From: Mesostigma viride
Taxonomy: Eukaryota; Streptophyta; Mesostigmatophyceae; Mesostigmatales; Mesostigmataceae
Reading direction: 5' to 3'
DNA length: 64,000 nucleotides
Assembly (NCBI GenBank): GCA_009746045.1
Contig: RPFO01000436.1
Location: 48,501-112,500, forward strand
The notes under the pieces are model-generated. The model saw nothing but the letters and a program-made list of their open reading frames with translations. It was not told the DNA's origin and made no database searches. Every line of letters begins with the position of its first letter. Position 1 is the first letter of the stretch. Made by a program: the position numbers and the translations under genes. Positions 21,964 to 32,779 of this stretch are shown here, in pieces.

Positions 21964-23964
21964 ATACATTTCTTGTTTTTGGTCCATTGGAGTTCCTTCC
22001 CACCAAGAGAAACATTTATTTTACATTTTTGTGTGCTAGGCTTTATACGGACAGCCTATACCACACCTTCAAACTCAGTGCACATCATTATCAAGTTGGT
22101 TATTGTAGCACCATGCTGGGGGCCCAGCATACTCGACAGAGTGAGATCATACGCCGTATAATACGGTATAATACGGTATAATACGTAATACGCTGGCTTT
22201 GAGCGTATGATTCATACGTTATAATACGTTTTAGCGTATAATGACGTATAATGTCCATGTTCCCAAGAAAAGTCCTTATTTTAGGACCAGTTTGAATTAA
22301 AAAATATATGTGCAAAGATCAAATTTTGACCCTGGCATTTTTACCACTGACAGATAACACACTTTTTGAATTTTGGACAAAAACCTGGGTTCAAATAATT
22401 ACATTTAGTGCCTGAATGGACCCTGGCCCATGGCAGGCCTCAAACCGCGAATTTGGTCAAAATGAGAATTTAGGACCAATAGGACCAATTAGTGTCAACG
22501 CATGACCATGCTATCCACACGGTCCCTTGAGCATCTTACAAGCGCTAGGGGACCCTACGAGGCCTTGGGATGGCGGGGCAGCGTATAACAAGGCCATACC
22601 CTGCTGTGGCTGCCTCTATATATACGCGTGCTTAACGGTGTCACAGATGGTGCAGGTAATGCAATATACGGTTGCATGGTTGCTGAGGTTGCCCGGCTTG
22701 AACATGGCCCACCCCTTGCGGTAAACTTTCTCTAAGCATATGCCAAACCTTCTTTGACATCACGGACATGCTGGCCACCACCCAGCGATGAAAAAACATT
22801 GCATTTGCATTGCAACTAACACATGAATGCAGCCAAATCAAGTTACAGAGCAACGTTGTGCTAACATGCAACGCTTTGTGAGCGAATTCAGGGTGCATGT
22901 AACACGTAAACCATATTGTATATACTGTCTGAGAACACCCTGAACGACTGCAGGCCATAGGACCATGGTTTATAACTAACACATGAGTAAAACTGTTCTT
23001 ACGCATGTGTGTTTTAGCTGCAGCGGACGACGAAGATAGAGACGTAAAAAATTGTATGACGTAAACCAACTATGTGTGACAGTTATGTGCACAGAGAGCG
23101 TCCCCTCTTTTTAGGCATAGCTTACTGACTCAAAACACCACGACAGCGTTGCCAGTTACACTCATGATCTAGGGCACCCCGGCACGTACCTGCTACTTAC
23201 GTCGCCTCATTCAGATGGTTGCAAAAAAGTCGCTGAAATCCGCAGCGAGGTCAGCTTTCCGAGAGCTGAGCGCACCAAAGCTGGCCAACCGGTTCAAAAA
23301 TGATATAAACCACGCTTGTGCTGCGTTCTAGGTCCAAGAAATACCGAAAGTGAAGACCTACAAGGTGCGCTCGCTGCCCAGCCTGAACGTCCCTAAAACA
23401 TGGTCGACAATGGAAATCGGGCAAGAATATCACGGCCCAGGCGCTCCCATGTCAAATACTCCGTTTATAAACTCCATACTATAATCAAAATCGTCCACAA
23501 AAATTTCCTGGCTCGATTCGCACCACCATTGCTAATACACTAACATGTTTGTGCCAAAATCGACCCTCCGCGAGCAGGCGATCTGCGACCCATTTGTGTT
23601 GTGCCGCTGTGCTACAGCGCTACACATAAAAACTTGCGCAGAAAATTTCACAGCCTTTAAGCATAACTAACGACCTTTCGTTTTTGCTACTGGGCGCCCG
23701 AAATGATAAACGCACGTGAAAACGCCGGCCACGATTGTCAGGTCGCCATATCCACCTCAGATCATTCCCGCACCCACTTTTTCGCTCCAAAATCGGTTAT
23801 ATTTTTGGTCGAGGTACCTACTTTCCCGCCATTATACCCGGTACCCGGGTACGGAATCCGGGTACCATGTGCCGGTACCACGGGTCGGGTACATCATGCC
23901 GGGTACGGTCCACATGGGGTACGGTCCATATAGTGACCCCCCCCCGGTACCTCGGTTATAGTAA

Positions 23965-24003
23965 ATTGGTCCTTAATTTAGGACTTTGTCCTAAATTAAG
24001 GAC
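23965..24003. other. Perfect 17-bp hairpin (GGTCCTTAATTTAGGAC)
   Basis: The 17-bp arms are separated by about three bases. The same AGGACC/GGTCCT words occur at 22275 and 22465, so it may be part of a repeat family rather than a regulatory stem-loop. Confidence 0.55.
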
Positions 24004-25099
24004 CGTGGGAGGCTTAACAATAATACCGTATTATACCGTATGATGCCGTGTTTTCCGCGTTTTTTTTACGTTTTGCGCGGCTAGGATGCCAGAACGACAG
24101 GGCAACGATTTGAAGCCACAGATTTCGTATCTCTACTATAAGTACTGACCCGTCTGAACTTTCACAATTCGACGCGATCTTATTTTGACATTGTGGTGCA
24201 CAGTGCGCGCACCGTGCGGAGGTGGCCATGGCGACGTGCGTTCCGATAAAATATGGCTAATCCGGCGGGCGACAGGCGAAAAAATTAAGCCGATGGTTAA
24301 AAGTGATGTTCTATTATGATGTTTCATAGCAAGATCTGCACTATTTGCAAATTCGCTGCCTTTGTTGGTACAGATTTGCACGGGGGTCTCATCCAACGTC
24401 AATTTGGCCGCGATGAATAATCTAGCATGTGTGCCTGCGACGGTAGAACTCGACATTCGTGGGTTATTTTGATGCAGCAAGAGCCGTTTAGTAACGGACA
24501 CCATGAAAATAACCTAAGCATCTTCGATCTGCGGCCATTTCCTGTCATTTCTAAAATGATTTCGTTCAGGCCTGCGCGATCCGCGGTTAATCCATCCATG
24601 GCTGGCTGGCTTTTCTTGCGCGCCTGGGTAGGAAATAATGCCGGCCGTGGTACGTTGATTTGCCGCATGTCACCGCCCAGTCTGTTTGCGCTCTTAATGA
24701 ACCTGGCATGAAACTTTTTGCGCCGTTTCTGGGTTTTTCTTGCTATTTTGTTCTCCACTTGTTGCAGTTGTGCTATCAGATTTTCCGCAGCTTTCAATGG
24801 TTTTCCTTACGCTGCGTATGCCATGCTTCCTAAAGCTACCCAGAATTGATCGGGCAGTTATCTGGCTTTGCTACGCTTCCTGTATGGAGGTTTTCACACG
24901 GTAGACATTCTATATTGCGTAGTCAAGGACCCTAGCTGCCTGGGAGCGGCATCACCGTTGCAAGGAGCTGGCGAGCTCATAGACGCCTGTCATGCTCTTC
25001 AGCCTGCTGGAAAACAAGGTTGTTGTATGGAAGGTGAGAATATGTGAGTTACTTATCACATCCCCACCTGTTTAGCCTCCGTGGTTCCCCAACGGGGAC

Positions 25100-25150
25100 A
25101 CGAGATTAATTAATATTAATTAATTAATTCAGTTAATTAATTAATTAATG
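25100..25150. repeat. TTAA/TTAATTAA simple repeat
   Basis: A short run of attaattaatt units. Surrounding sequence to 25560 is AT-rich with no gene recognised. Confidence 0.8.
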
Positions 25151-25271
25151 CACACCACGAGTCACACACCTGTAGTCACATGCAGCTCAGTATATTCACA
25201 TAGCATCGCACCATGCAAACATACTACATGCATTAATTGTATACTACTGTAGTATTTGCGTGCATGCACAG

Positions 25272-25370
25272 CCACATATATATATTAAAATATATAATTA
25301 CTTGCATCAAAGTGAAGGCACCCAAGTAAACATAACCAATATAAAGCCACATATATACACATACACACAA
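25272..25370. repeat. Diverged repeat pair, member 1 (partner at 26386-26480)
   Basis: Both members share catatatatattaaaa followed by aattactt...agtgaa...cactcaa-like sequence and an ATATACA-rich end. The function is unknown. Confidence 0.6.
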
Positions 25371-25670
25371 TTATGCATGCGCACGTTTACATTCTCAGTA
25401 TTACATGCAATACATCGATCGTGTCCACAATATCCACCGTATAGAGTATAGCCGAGGGTAGGGCAACCTTGGATTATGTCCAAAACAGTGTTAAAAACAT
25501 GTGGATTGATGGTGGGTGTCTTAAAATGTGTAAAATCAGAGTATTCTGAGTGTGTCCGTACGAAAACGTATAATACCGTATTATACCGCATTATACCGTA
25601 TTATACATTATACTCCACCGTGACCGTATAACGCGTATAACGTACGATCTCACTCTGATACTCGAACACA

Positions 25671-26340
25671 AGGTGTTGCCCCCACACCTCCTTCTTGGCC
25701 ACCAAGGCTGTCGCCAACCTTGGTGCCGATTTTCTTTCCGCCCATGGCCCCCCTCCTGCACGCCGCCACGGCTGTACTGCCGCCCCCGTGTGGCCGCTAC
25801 GGTTTCCCGGCGGACGCAGGGCGGCACCCATGTCGTTCCCCCCGTTAGGGGGGCGGTTTCCAGCGGCTGCTCATTAGGCCTTACGCCCCCGGACCGTCTC
25901 TCACAAGCCCAGGACCCATCACCAGCCCCACCCCCGAGGCTGGGATTTCCCGGCATTGAAACCTTTGTGGCGATAGGCCCTCTACCCTACCAAGGCCTTG
26001 GCTTGGAAACTGCTTATAGCCAAGGCCCTGACCAGGGCTTGTGTTGTTGCTGAAAAGAGGCCTCCCTACGTCCCCTACACCACTCTAAGTACTGACTATC
26101 ATTCACATTGCGCCACGCAGGCCTGCCGGCTGGCGCAGGTACAAGGTGTACTGACTGCCAATCACAGTTGCGCCACGCCTGGCGGCTGGCGCAGGTAACA
26201 AGGTCTAGTGACGTACGTTAGAAGCTACCTAGGCCTGCACTCCGGAACCACACTCAGCCTAGGCACAAAAAGGGCCGGCCGGTGCAGTTCCCTCGTGACA
26301 AGCGCTAGTCTTACGCTACCTACGGCAGGTCGGTCCCCTT
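25671..26340. other. GC-rich unassigned segment
   Basis: This stretch contrasts with the AT-rich sequence on each side. Both strands have short ORFs (for example minus strand 25956-25591, Gly/Arg-rich), but none resembles a family I know. A ~60-bp stretch containing gcgccacgc and gctggcgcaggta occurs twice (about 26090-26145 and 26155-26200). Confidence 0.45.
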
Positions 26341-26362
26341 TGAGCCCGTCCACGCGTCATAT

Positions 26363-26396
26363 ATAAAATGAGCGAAGCTCAGCAATTCATATATAT
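26363..26396. other. Diverged relative of the A1 terminus
   Basis: taaaatgagcgaagctcagcaattcat resembles the plus-strand A1 end of the minus copies (taaaatgagcatagctcaccaattcat) and keeps the TGAGC-NNN-GCTCA inverted repeat with a different loop. It could be a relic of a related element. Confidence 0.45.
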
Positions 26397-26650
26397 ATTA
26401 AAAATATAATTACTTACAACAGAGTGAAATCACTCAAACCAAAGCAAACGCCCAGCTATAAACCTATATACAGAGCCATGTCAAAGCTCTATACTACGAT
26501 AAGACCAATGGAAACGCCTAACGGGAGGAACCTAATAGCCCTGCTGCACCGCAAAATCTGCCCGCGTACGGCATATATATACACGTATACACGTAGTAGT
26601 GCACCAATATGAGGTGCCAATTATTGATCTTAACAACGAGACCGGCTCAC

Positions 26651-26857
26651 TTGGTGAGCTATGCTCATTTTATCTATGACTAACCTGCTGAGCGGAGAAT
26701 GCAACGCCGTATAGCACCAAAGGAAAAAATAATTTTAGAAAAAATATTTTTTGTGCTGGCACCCGTACCCCAGCCACCCAGGTAGGGGTTGGCTGGAGAG
26801 GTGGTTGCTATAAAGGGTGGGCTTCCATTCTAGGGAAGCAGGTTGTTTCTTTTGCCT
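26651..26857 (+). repeat. A1 terminal repeat of copy 5
   Basis: 207 bp, repeated as A2 at 34107-34312. Confidence 0.92.
26809..26815 (+). promoter_or_regulatory. TATA-like box in A1, upstream of gag
   Basis: TATAAAG lies 111 bp before the gag ATG (26926), in every A repeat. It is a plausible core promoter for the element's RNA; the start site is unknown. Confidence 0.45.
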
Positions 26858-26925
26858 GAGAACCTCAAGTGACCACATCACAAAAAACAAAACGCAATAT
26901 AACACATCAAGCATTATAACCCACC

Positions 26926-28036
26926 ATGACCTCAGTGACAGCCCCAGAGCGGAATTTCATAGCAAAGCTCAAGCAAGAAGCCAGGGAGGGATGCACCCCA
27001 AAGGAGGCCGCAACTGCGGTCCAGAAGATCCTAGGGGAGGGGCATTGGCTAGAGCGGATCCAGAAGCTCAATCCGGGGCGTGCCAAGAACGTCATGGACG
27101 TGTTGGAGAAAAGGGGGTTTGTCAGCGACTGGGATGGGGAGGAGGCCCTGGCCGATGTGCTAGCAGCGCAACTGGGGGAGGCTATTGCAGAGCCGGATCC
27201 ACCAGTGTCAGCAGGTGGGGTGGGAACTGGGGGTGTTCGGTGTTCCCCCTTCGGCAGGTGGAAGCGGAGGGGCGGGGCATGGTGGACCGGGCGCTGGCGA
27301 GGAGGATGGCGCCCCTGGGGCGATCGACCAGGATGTGGCGGACCTAGACCGGAACATAGGTCGGCTGCTGGGCACCGAGACGGGCTATGCAACGCCAGCG
27401 GGAGGGCTTCCATCCCGCCCGGGCAACGCCCGCACTGGCGGAGATATTGGCGACCTGATATCGGCCATGTCGAAGCTGCTGGACCAGGCAAAGACTCCAG
27501 CAACTGCAAGCCTAGCCGCAGCGGCGACTGCTGGCAGGCTGGCGCGCACGAAGGGGGTGGCGCTGAGCGGGCATGCAGTGCCGGTCCTGGTGAGCAACAT
27601 GCTGGAGGCGGTGCTGCCGGGGATGCTGGACTACGCAGAGAGCGTGGGGGGGAAGTCAATCCGTGCATCGTTAATGCTGACGATGCACGGCAGCTCAGCC
27701 AGCGGGGAGAGGAGGATGCTGCTCCTGCAGATGGCAGGAATTCTGGACACGATGGTGACAGAATTTGGCTACTGGGCCACGCCACGCTCCGAAGTAATTC
27801 TGGAGCTGGCAGCAGCCGAGTACCTGGCAAAGCTGATCACGGCATGCCAGCTGGTGGATGTGGGGTCGACAGGGTGGAAGGGGACGCCGTCGGCAATGCT
27901 GCCATTCCAGGAGGGTGGAGCAATGCTGGCGTCTCCGGCGGTGCGGGCGGCGATGAGCATGGGGAAGCTGCAGCACAAGCTGGAGCAGGGTCCCGGCAAG
28001 AAGGGGCAGGGCGGCCCGTCCAACAACAACAAGTGA
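26926..28036 (+). pseudogene. gag-like ORF of copy 5 (one frame break)
   Basis: From ATG at 26926 the frame is open to about residue 103. A small duplication near 27235 (ggtgttcggtgttcc) shifts the frame. The rest (GVPPSAGGSGG through GPSNNNK, stop at 28034-28036) is open in the next frame. This is the least damaged gag in the window, about 370 codons in total. Only position and the basic C-terminus support the gag assignment; no zinc knuckle or capsid domain is recognised. Confidence 0.78.
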
Positions 28037-28141
28037 GGGAGCGGTGCCGTCTTCCACTACCTCTTCCAGCACCCCTGCCACCTCGTGACTGGTGGCAGCA
28101 GGTACGCTCAGGCCGTAGGCGCGATAGGATGAGTCGGGCTT

Positions 28142-28145
28142 TTAA
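28142..28145. other. TTAA target duplication (left) of the 1.7 kb element
   Basis: TTAA at 28142-28145 and 29866-29869. The uninterrupted copies have it once, in the same context (cttttaatgctcgc on the coding strand). Confidence 0.88.
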
Positions 28146-29865
28146 CACGTCGTTCGTCACTGCACCTATTCTTAGGACTGAGTTCAACTCAGTCCTATTC
28201 TTAGGACTGAGTTTTTGGGTTTCGTAGAAAATTCGCCCAAGTCGGAATGTTTGTCCAAAAAATTCCCTCAAAATTTATTCAAATACTACGTGAAATGACC
28301 TTTCTTAGACATATTTTTGCGATTTTTTTGGATTTTGTTTGGGCGGCTAAATGTACGGTCAAAGTACAGGTGGTAAGGGTACTTTTTCACGTGAAACGTG
28401 AGTTCCGGAAATGCACGACCTAGCCATGGCGGCTTGCGCCCATGCATGCAGTTTACGTTTGCGGACGATTTAGCTGGTAAAACCCAGGAAATAGATTTTA
28501 TATGTCCTAAAGATGACACAAACCAATTTTTAGCTCCCGGGGATGCGATTTACCAGGTGTCGGCACTGCTCTTGCTGGAAAAAACTGCGACCAGGCAGGT
28601 TGACGGAATTGATGACTAAATTTACTTTACGGTGCAGTTCGAAGGGTTTATATGCTTCTTTCTACTTATTATCATGCATGTGTGTAGAATTAAGTCAGTG
28701 GCAGTAAAGATTTGATGATTTCGACCACTCTGTCATGTCATGGTTTGTGTGCCGCAAGTGTCACTTTTGCGGGCACCGCCTGGGCCAAGATAACGCCATC
28801 CGTGCACGGTAAAGCTGAAATATCGTCACCTCATCGTTTTGTTATGTTCTTACATGAGTTTGAGCTTGCAAGGCGCTGTCAGTTTCGAATCTTGATGCGC
28901 TTTCTTGACCGTTGCCTGCCCCTCTCTAAACCCCCCATTTTTTATGATGTTACCAGGCATTTGCCTTACCCTAGTGTACTTTTGCAGTTTTTTAGGCGCT
29001 GTATGGGTTTAAATACCTTCATAGATGTTAGTCATTCTTTTGCTACGTTCATACTGCGTGATTGTATGGCCATGGGCTGCATCCAGCGTGCTTTCAAGCT
29101 TATACGGGTGAGTGAAGAATCTTGGTGATAAACCACTGTCATCATGTGCCAGCAAGTATGTTGGCCATGCCATGGCAAGGCAAAACAGTGTTAGCCATCT
29201 CTATTCTTGTTAAAAACAATTGAAATATGCTTAACCTACCCATTATATTGGTGGTTAAGGCTCATAATAAAACCCTTTGTAGGTAGGTATCAATGCCCAT
29301 TCCCTACGTGCGTGCATAGGCTCTCACACATATACTAAGGTATAATATAACTGCAATGTGATGATGCAAGTATGTTTTCCTGTTATGCTAGAAGGGAAAT
29401 GAGTTGATTGGCATGGTTGGTTGCCACGGTGGTGTGTAGTATGACCGCACTTACATGCTTGCACATTGCTAGCAACCTCGAAACCCATTCTTAGGGCTGG
29501 TGGTTTTTGGTGAGTTTCAGGTAGAGGCTGTGGCCAAATTGAGCCCAGTTTTTTTCCATGTTTCAAGAACTATATTGTTTACACGCCTATATTTTTTCAA
29601 CATGCATATGGATTTTATTGAATTTTCCCAACTCGTCCTTCCACAGAAAATTGCCAAATCGCGAGCATGGGTTGACACCCTTGTAAAATTTTACATGATT
29701 TGGTCAACATATGATTTTTTAGGCATATGCCCAAGCATTAGCATGATATTGAGTGCTCTGATGCATATCAAACATATGGGGTACCCCCCTACCCTTACCG
29801 CTACATGATCTCAAAGTTGGCATACTCAGTCCTATTTTTAGGACTGAGTTTTGACGTACGACGTG
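28146..29865. mobile_element. TTAA-flanked DNA element (1720 bp) inserted between gag and pol of copy 5
   Basis: The 14-bp terminal inverted repeat CACGTCGTWCGTCA has one mismatch. Subterminal palindromes are built from CTTAGGACTGAG. TTAA duplications are typical of piggyBac and Kolobok superfamilies. Interior ORFs (28398-28619 and 28712-29128 on plus) show no DDE transposase motif I recognise, but their conceptual peptides resemble those of the element at 41387-43085 read on the opposite strand. The pair forms one non-autonomous or decayed family. Confidence 0.75.
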
Positions 29866-30058
29866 TTAATGCTCGCACACTAGCCTGTCAGACGGCGTTA
29901 AACTGGATGGGGGGGGGGGGCGAGACCCGCCTGCTGTAGATTCAGCCCGTGTGCCCGGGCCTCTGCAGCAGGCGGCCCTAGATGGGATCGATGATGCTTG
30001 CAGGTCCTTTGTCCGCCGGAACGGTGGTTCCGTAGCGGCAATGGCAGGATCTGTAGTG

Positions 30059-30063
30059 GATGG
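30059..30063. other. Target duplication of FB2 (left, GATGG)
   Basis: GATGG at 30059-30063 and 30890-30894; present once in copies 2-4. Confidence 0.9.
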
Positions 30064-30335
30064 AGTTAGGTTAATATTGTGCGGAAACCTTTTTGCCACT
30101 TGGGCTACTCAGGTTCCGCACAATATTACCCTAACTAAAACCTAGCCTCTTGGGGCGAGGACGAATCACTAGGCTCGGAACACCCGTATGCATGAATATG
30201 ATCGAATATAAGCATCTCGTTGGTGCAAATATCGATATGAATATGATCGAATATGAGCATCTCCTTGGTGCGCATATGATTAGAGCCGGGTGCCAAATCG
30301 GAACGAATTATTCCCCAAATAATCCGCTTCCGAGT

Positions 30336-30346
30336 GGATTCGAACC
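30336..30346 (-). promoter_or_regulatory. B box of the left tRNA-like module in FB2
   Basis: GGTTCGAATCC on the minus strand, the mirror of the plus-strand box at 30607-30617. Confidence 0.5.
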
Positions 30347-30537
30347 TGCGCCCCGCAAGGATCCAGGTCTTAGTTAGGTTAATATTGTGCGGAAACCTTT
30401 TTGCCACTTGGGCTACTCAGGTTCCGCACAATATTACCGGCGATAACCACTCGCCGGACACTCAAGTTCACACCGGTGTGAACTTGAGTGTCCGGCGAGT
30501 GGTTATCGCCGGTAATATTGTGCGGAATTAACCTGAG

Positions 30538-30617
30538 TAGCCCAAGTGGCAAAAAGGTTTCCGCACAATATTAACCTAACTAAGACCTGGATCCTTGCGG
30601 GGCGCAGGTTCGAATCC
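30538..30617 (+). promoter_or_regulatory. A box and B box of the right tRNA-like module in FB2
   Basis: TAGCCCAAGTGG (30538-30549) resembles the tRNA A box and GGTTCGAATCC (30607-30617) matches the B box, 69 bp apart. The A box lies in the palindrome and the B box in the tRNA-like module. The surrounding sequence resembles a tRNA with a long variable arm, but no full cloverleaf is claimed. Confidence 0.5.
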
Positions 30618-32752
30618 ACTCGGAAGCGGATTATTTGGGGAATAATTCGTTCCGATTTGGCACCCGGCTCTAATCATATGCGCACCAAGGAGATGCTCAT
30701 ATTCGATCATATTCATATCGATATTTGCACCAACGAGATGCTTATATTCGATCATATTCATGCATACGGGTGTTCCGAGCCTAGTGATTCGTCCTCGCCC
30801 CAAGAGGCTAGGTTTTAGTTAGGTTAATATTGTGCGGAAACCTTTTTGCCACTTGGGCTACTCAGGTTCCGCACAATATTAACCTAACTGATGGGGGTGA
30901 ATATGCTGAAGGAGCCCCTTACGAACCGTTAGTGGCCGCACGCTTGGCTTTGCCTGGTCCGGGGGAAGGTGGCCAAGTGGATGTGCTGAACTTACTACCC
31001 CCCTCTTGGGGAGCAATTTTGAATGATGAGAGTAGGATGGTACGGACGCTGAGCCCAGCAGAGCGGATCTTGCAGAAGTCGATGCGGATCTCGCGGGGGT
31101 GTAGCATGGAGGAGTCGATCGCGCGGGTTTGCACGGTCTGTGTGGAGAGGGGGATTTTGGGTGGATTTTTTGAGGAGGAGCCGCCTATGGTGAACGGTAC
31201 TTTTGGGGTCGGAAAGCCCGACGGCCGTATACGGCTGATTGTGGACAACCGGCAGGGCAACATGCCACTACCAGATCCTATGCCCGCTTTTTTACCACAC
31301 CTTGGCGTGATTTGCGATTTGCCCACGCGCGCTGGGGAGGATGTTTTTGGGGGCGTATCAGATTTGGATTCGTACTACAACAGACTCCGCCTGCCAGTTT
31401 GGATGCGGCGGTACTGTGCGTGGATGCCGGTGTGGTCGGATCTGGTGGGCCTGAGTGGGGCTCGTCGGAAGGTGTGGCCGTGGATGTTGTGCTGGCCAAT
31501 GGGCAACAAGCTGGCCGTCGCGGTGGCCCAGTGTGTGCATCAGTCTGTGTTGTACCGCTGTGGCCCCAAGCCGCCGTTGGAGGCTAGTCGTGGGCTGAGC
31601 ATCAACATGTCCGCGCTGATCCTGGTGGCGGAGGCCAACGAGGCGGGGGAGACCGTCCGGCTGAGGCTGGAGGAGGACCCTGCTGCGCCCTTGGCGCCCT
31701 CGCCGTGCTTCGAATCTCGGCAGGATCTGGAAGGTATGCATGCTGTGACGATCGATGACCTCCATTTCACCCACTGTGCGTCGGTGGATGGGGTGAATCA
31801 GCAGCTAGATCGTGTTCAGGCTGCCTACGCCGCTGTTGGGCTGGTGCAGAAGTCTGACAAGGTGGTACGGGCGACAGCAGAGCAGACTGGTGTGCAGGCG
31901 GTGGGGGTCATTCACCAAAGGGATGGTGACGTGGTGCCTGTTCCTGAGCGTGTGGTGGCAGTTATCGCCGCTACTCATAGAATCTTAGATCGCGGGTTTA
32001 CATACTACCGCGAACTTAGTTCTGTGCTTGGGAAGTGGGTGTGGATGCATCTGCTGTGCCGCCCCATGCTTTCGGTGTGGTCTGAGACGTACCGGCTGCT
32101 AGCAGCCATGAATGCCTCCCTGCCTGGGCGCCGCTGGCGCCTCCCTGCGGGGGCCCGCCAGGAGCTTCAGGCGGCGATCGACCTGGCCCCCTTTTTGAGG
32201 GCGGCCAGGGCCCGGCCCCTTTCTGACCGGGTCGTCGCAAGTGATGCGAGCGGCTCCGGCGGTGGGGTGGTCTACAGGGACCTGCCTGGGGCCGATTGTG
32301 CCCGGCTGGCGACCCGGCGCGAAGCGCGGGGGTGGCGGACGACAGCTTTAACGTCTGGGGAGGACTGGGACCTGGAGCGCATGGAGGAGGGGGACTACAG
32401 CCTGCTGGATAGTGGCCACTGGCGTACGGCACTGTCCTACCGGTGGCGGGGGCAGCCTAACCACATCAACGTCAAGGAGGCGATTGCTGCGACACAGGGG
32501 GTCGAGTGGTCGTGCCGGACCAAGGCGTGTCGAGGTAAGCGAGTCGTCCGGCTCGTAGACTCCAGTGCTGTGGTGGGGGCGTTTGTCAGAGGGCGGTCGT
32601 CTTCCTACCGCCTCAACCAGCTGGTTCGGCGCTACTGCGCTCTGTCACTGGCTGGCGACATGCAGAGCCACTGGGTCTGGGTGGCTACCGACCACAACCC
32701 AGCTGACAAGGCCAGTCGGCGTGGCGCTTGGATTCCTGACTTGACCCGGTGT

Positions 32753-32779
32753 GGTGACGTGCATCCCAACCCTGGGCCT
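32753..32779 (+). other. 2A-like (stop-carry-on) motif in pol
   Basis: The codons read GDVHPNPGP, placed exactly between the end of RNase H and the start of the recombinase. The canonical 2A consensus is DxExNPGP; here the Glu position is His. A working site would release the recombinase from RT-RNase H during translation. The same motif is in copies 2 and 4. Confidence 0.6.

Larger units (their letters stand above)
22125..25670. other. Segment bounded by inverted CGTATAATACGG-rich ends; possible old transposon
   Basis: The left end (about 22125-22255) and the right end (about 25565-25670, reverse complement) share AGAGTGAGATC followed by many CGTATAATACGG-like units. This suggests terminal inverted repeats of a 3.5 kb element. 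The interior has only short ORFs (for example minus strand 24399-24797 and 24136-24504) with no recognised domain. Similar GGTACCGG/CGTATTATACCG clusters occur inside, at 23820-24045, so it may be composite. Confidence 0.4.
30064..30889. mobile_element. Fold-back element FB2 (826-bp near-perfect palindrome)
   Basis: The structure is symmetric about 30476: end arm 73 bp, tRNA-like module 235 bp (inverted), central palindrome 210 bp (30372-30581), tRNA-like module 235 bp, end arm 73 bp. The ends read AGTTAGGTTAATATTG and its reverse complement. Both halves encode the same 90-residue shadow ORF, showing how exact the palindrome is. FB1 has the same kinds of modules in another order. Confidence 0.9.

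Noticed and set aside
30135-30818. Two identical 90-residue ORFs (MAKRFPHNIN)
   Set aside because: They are mirror images created by the FB2 palindrome, with no domain and no support as a gene.
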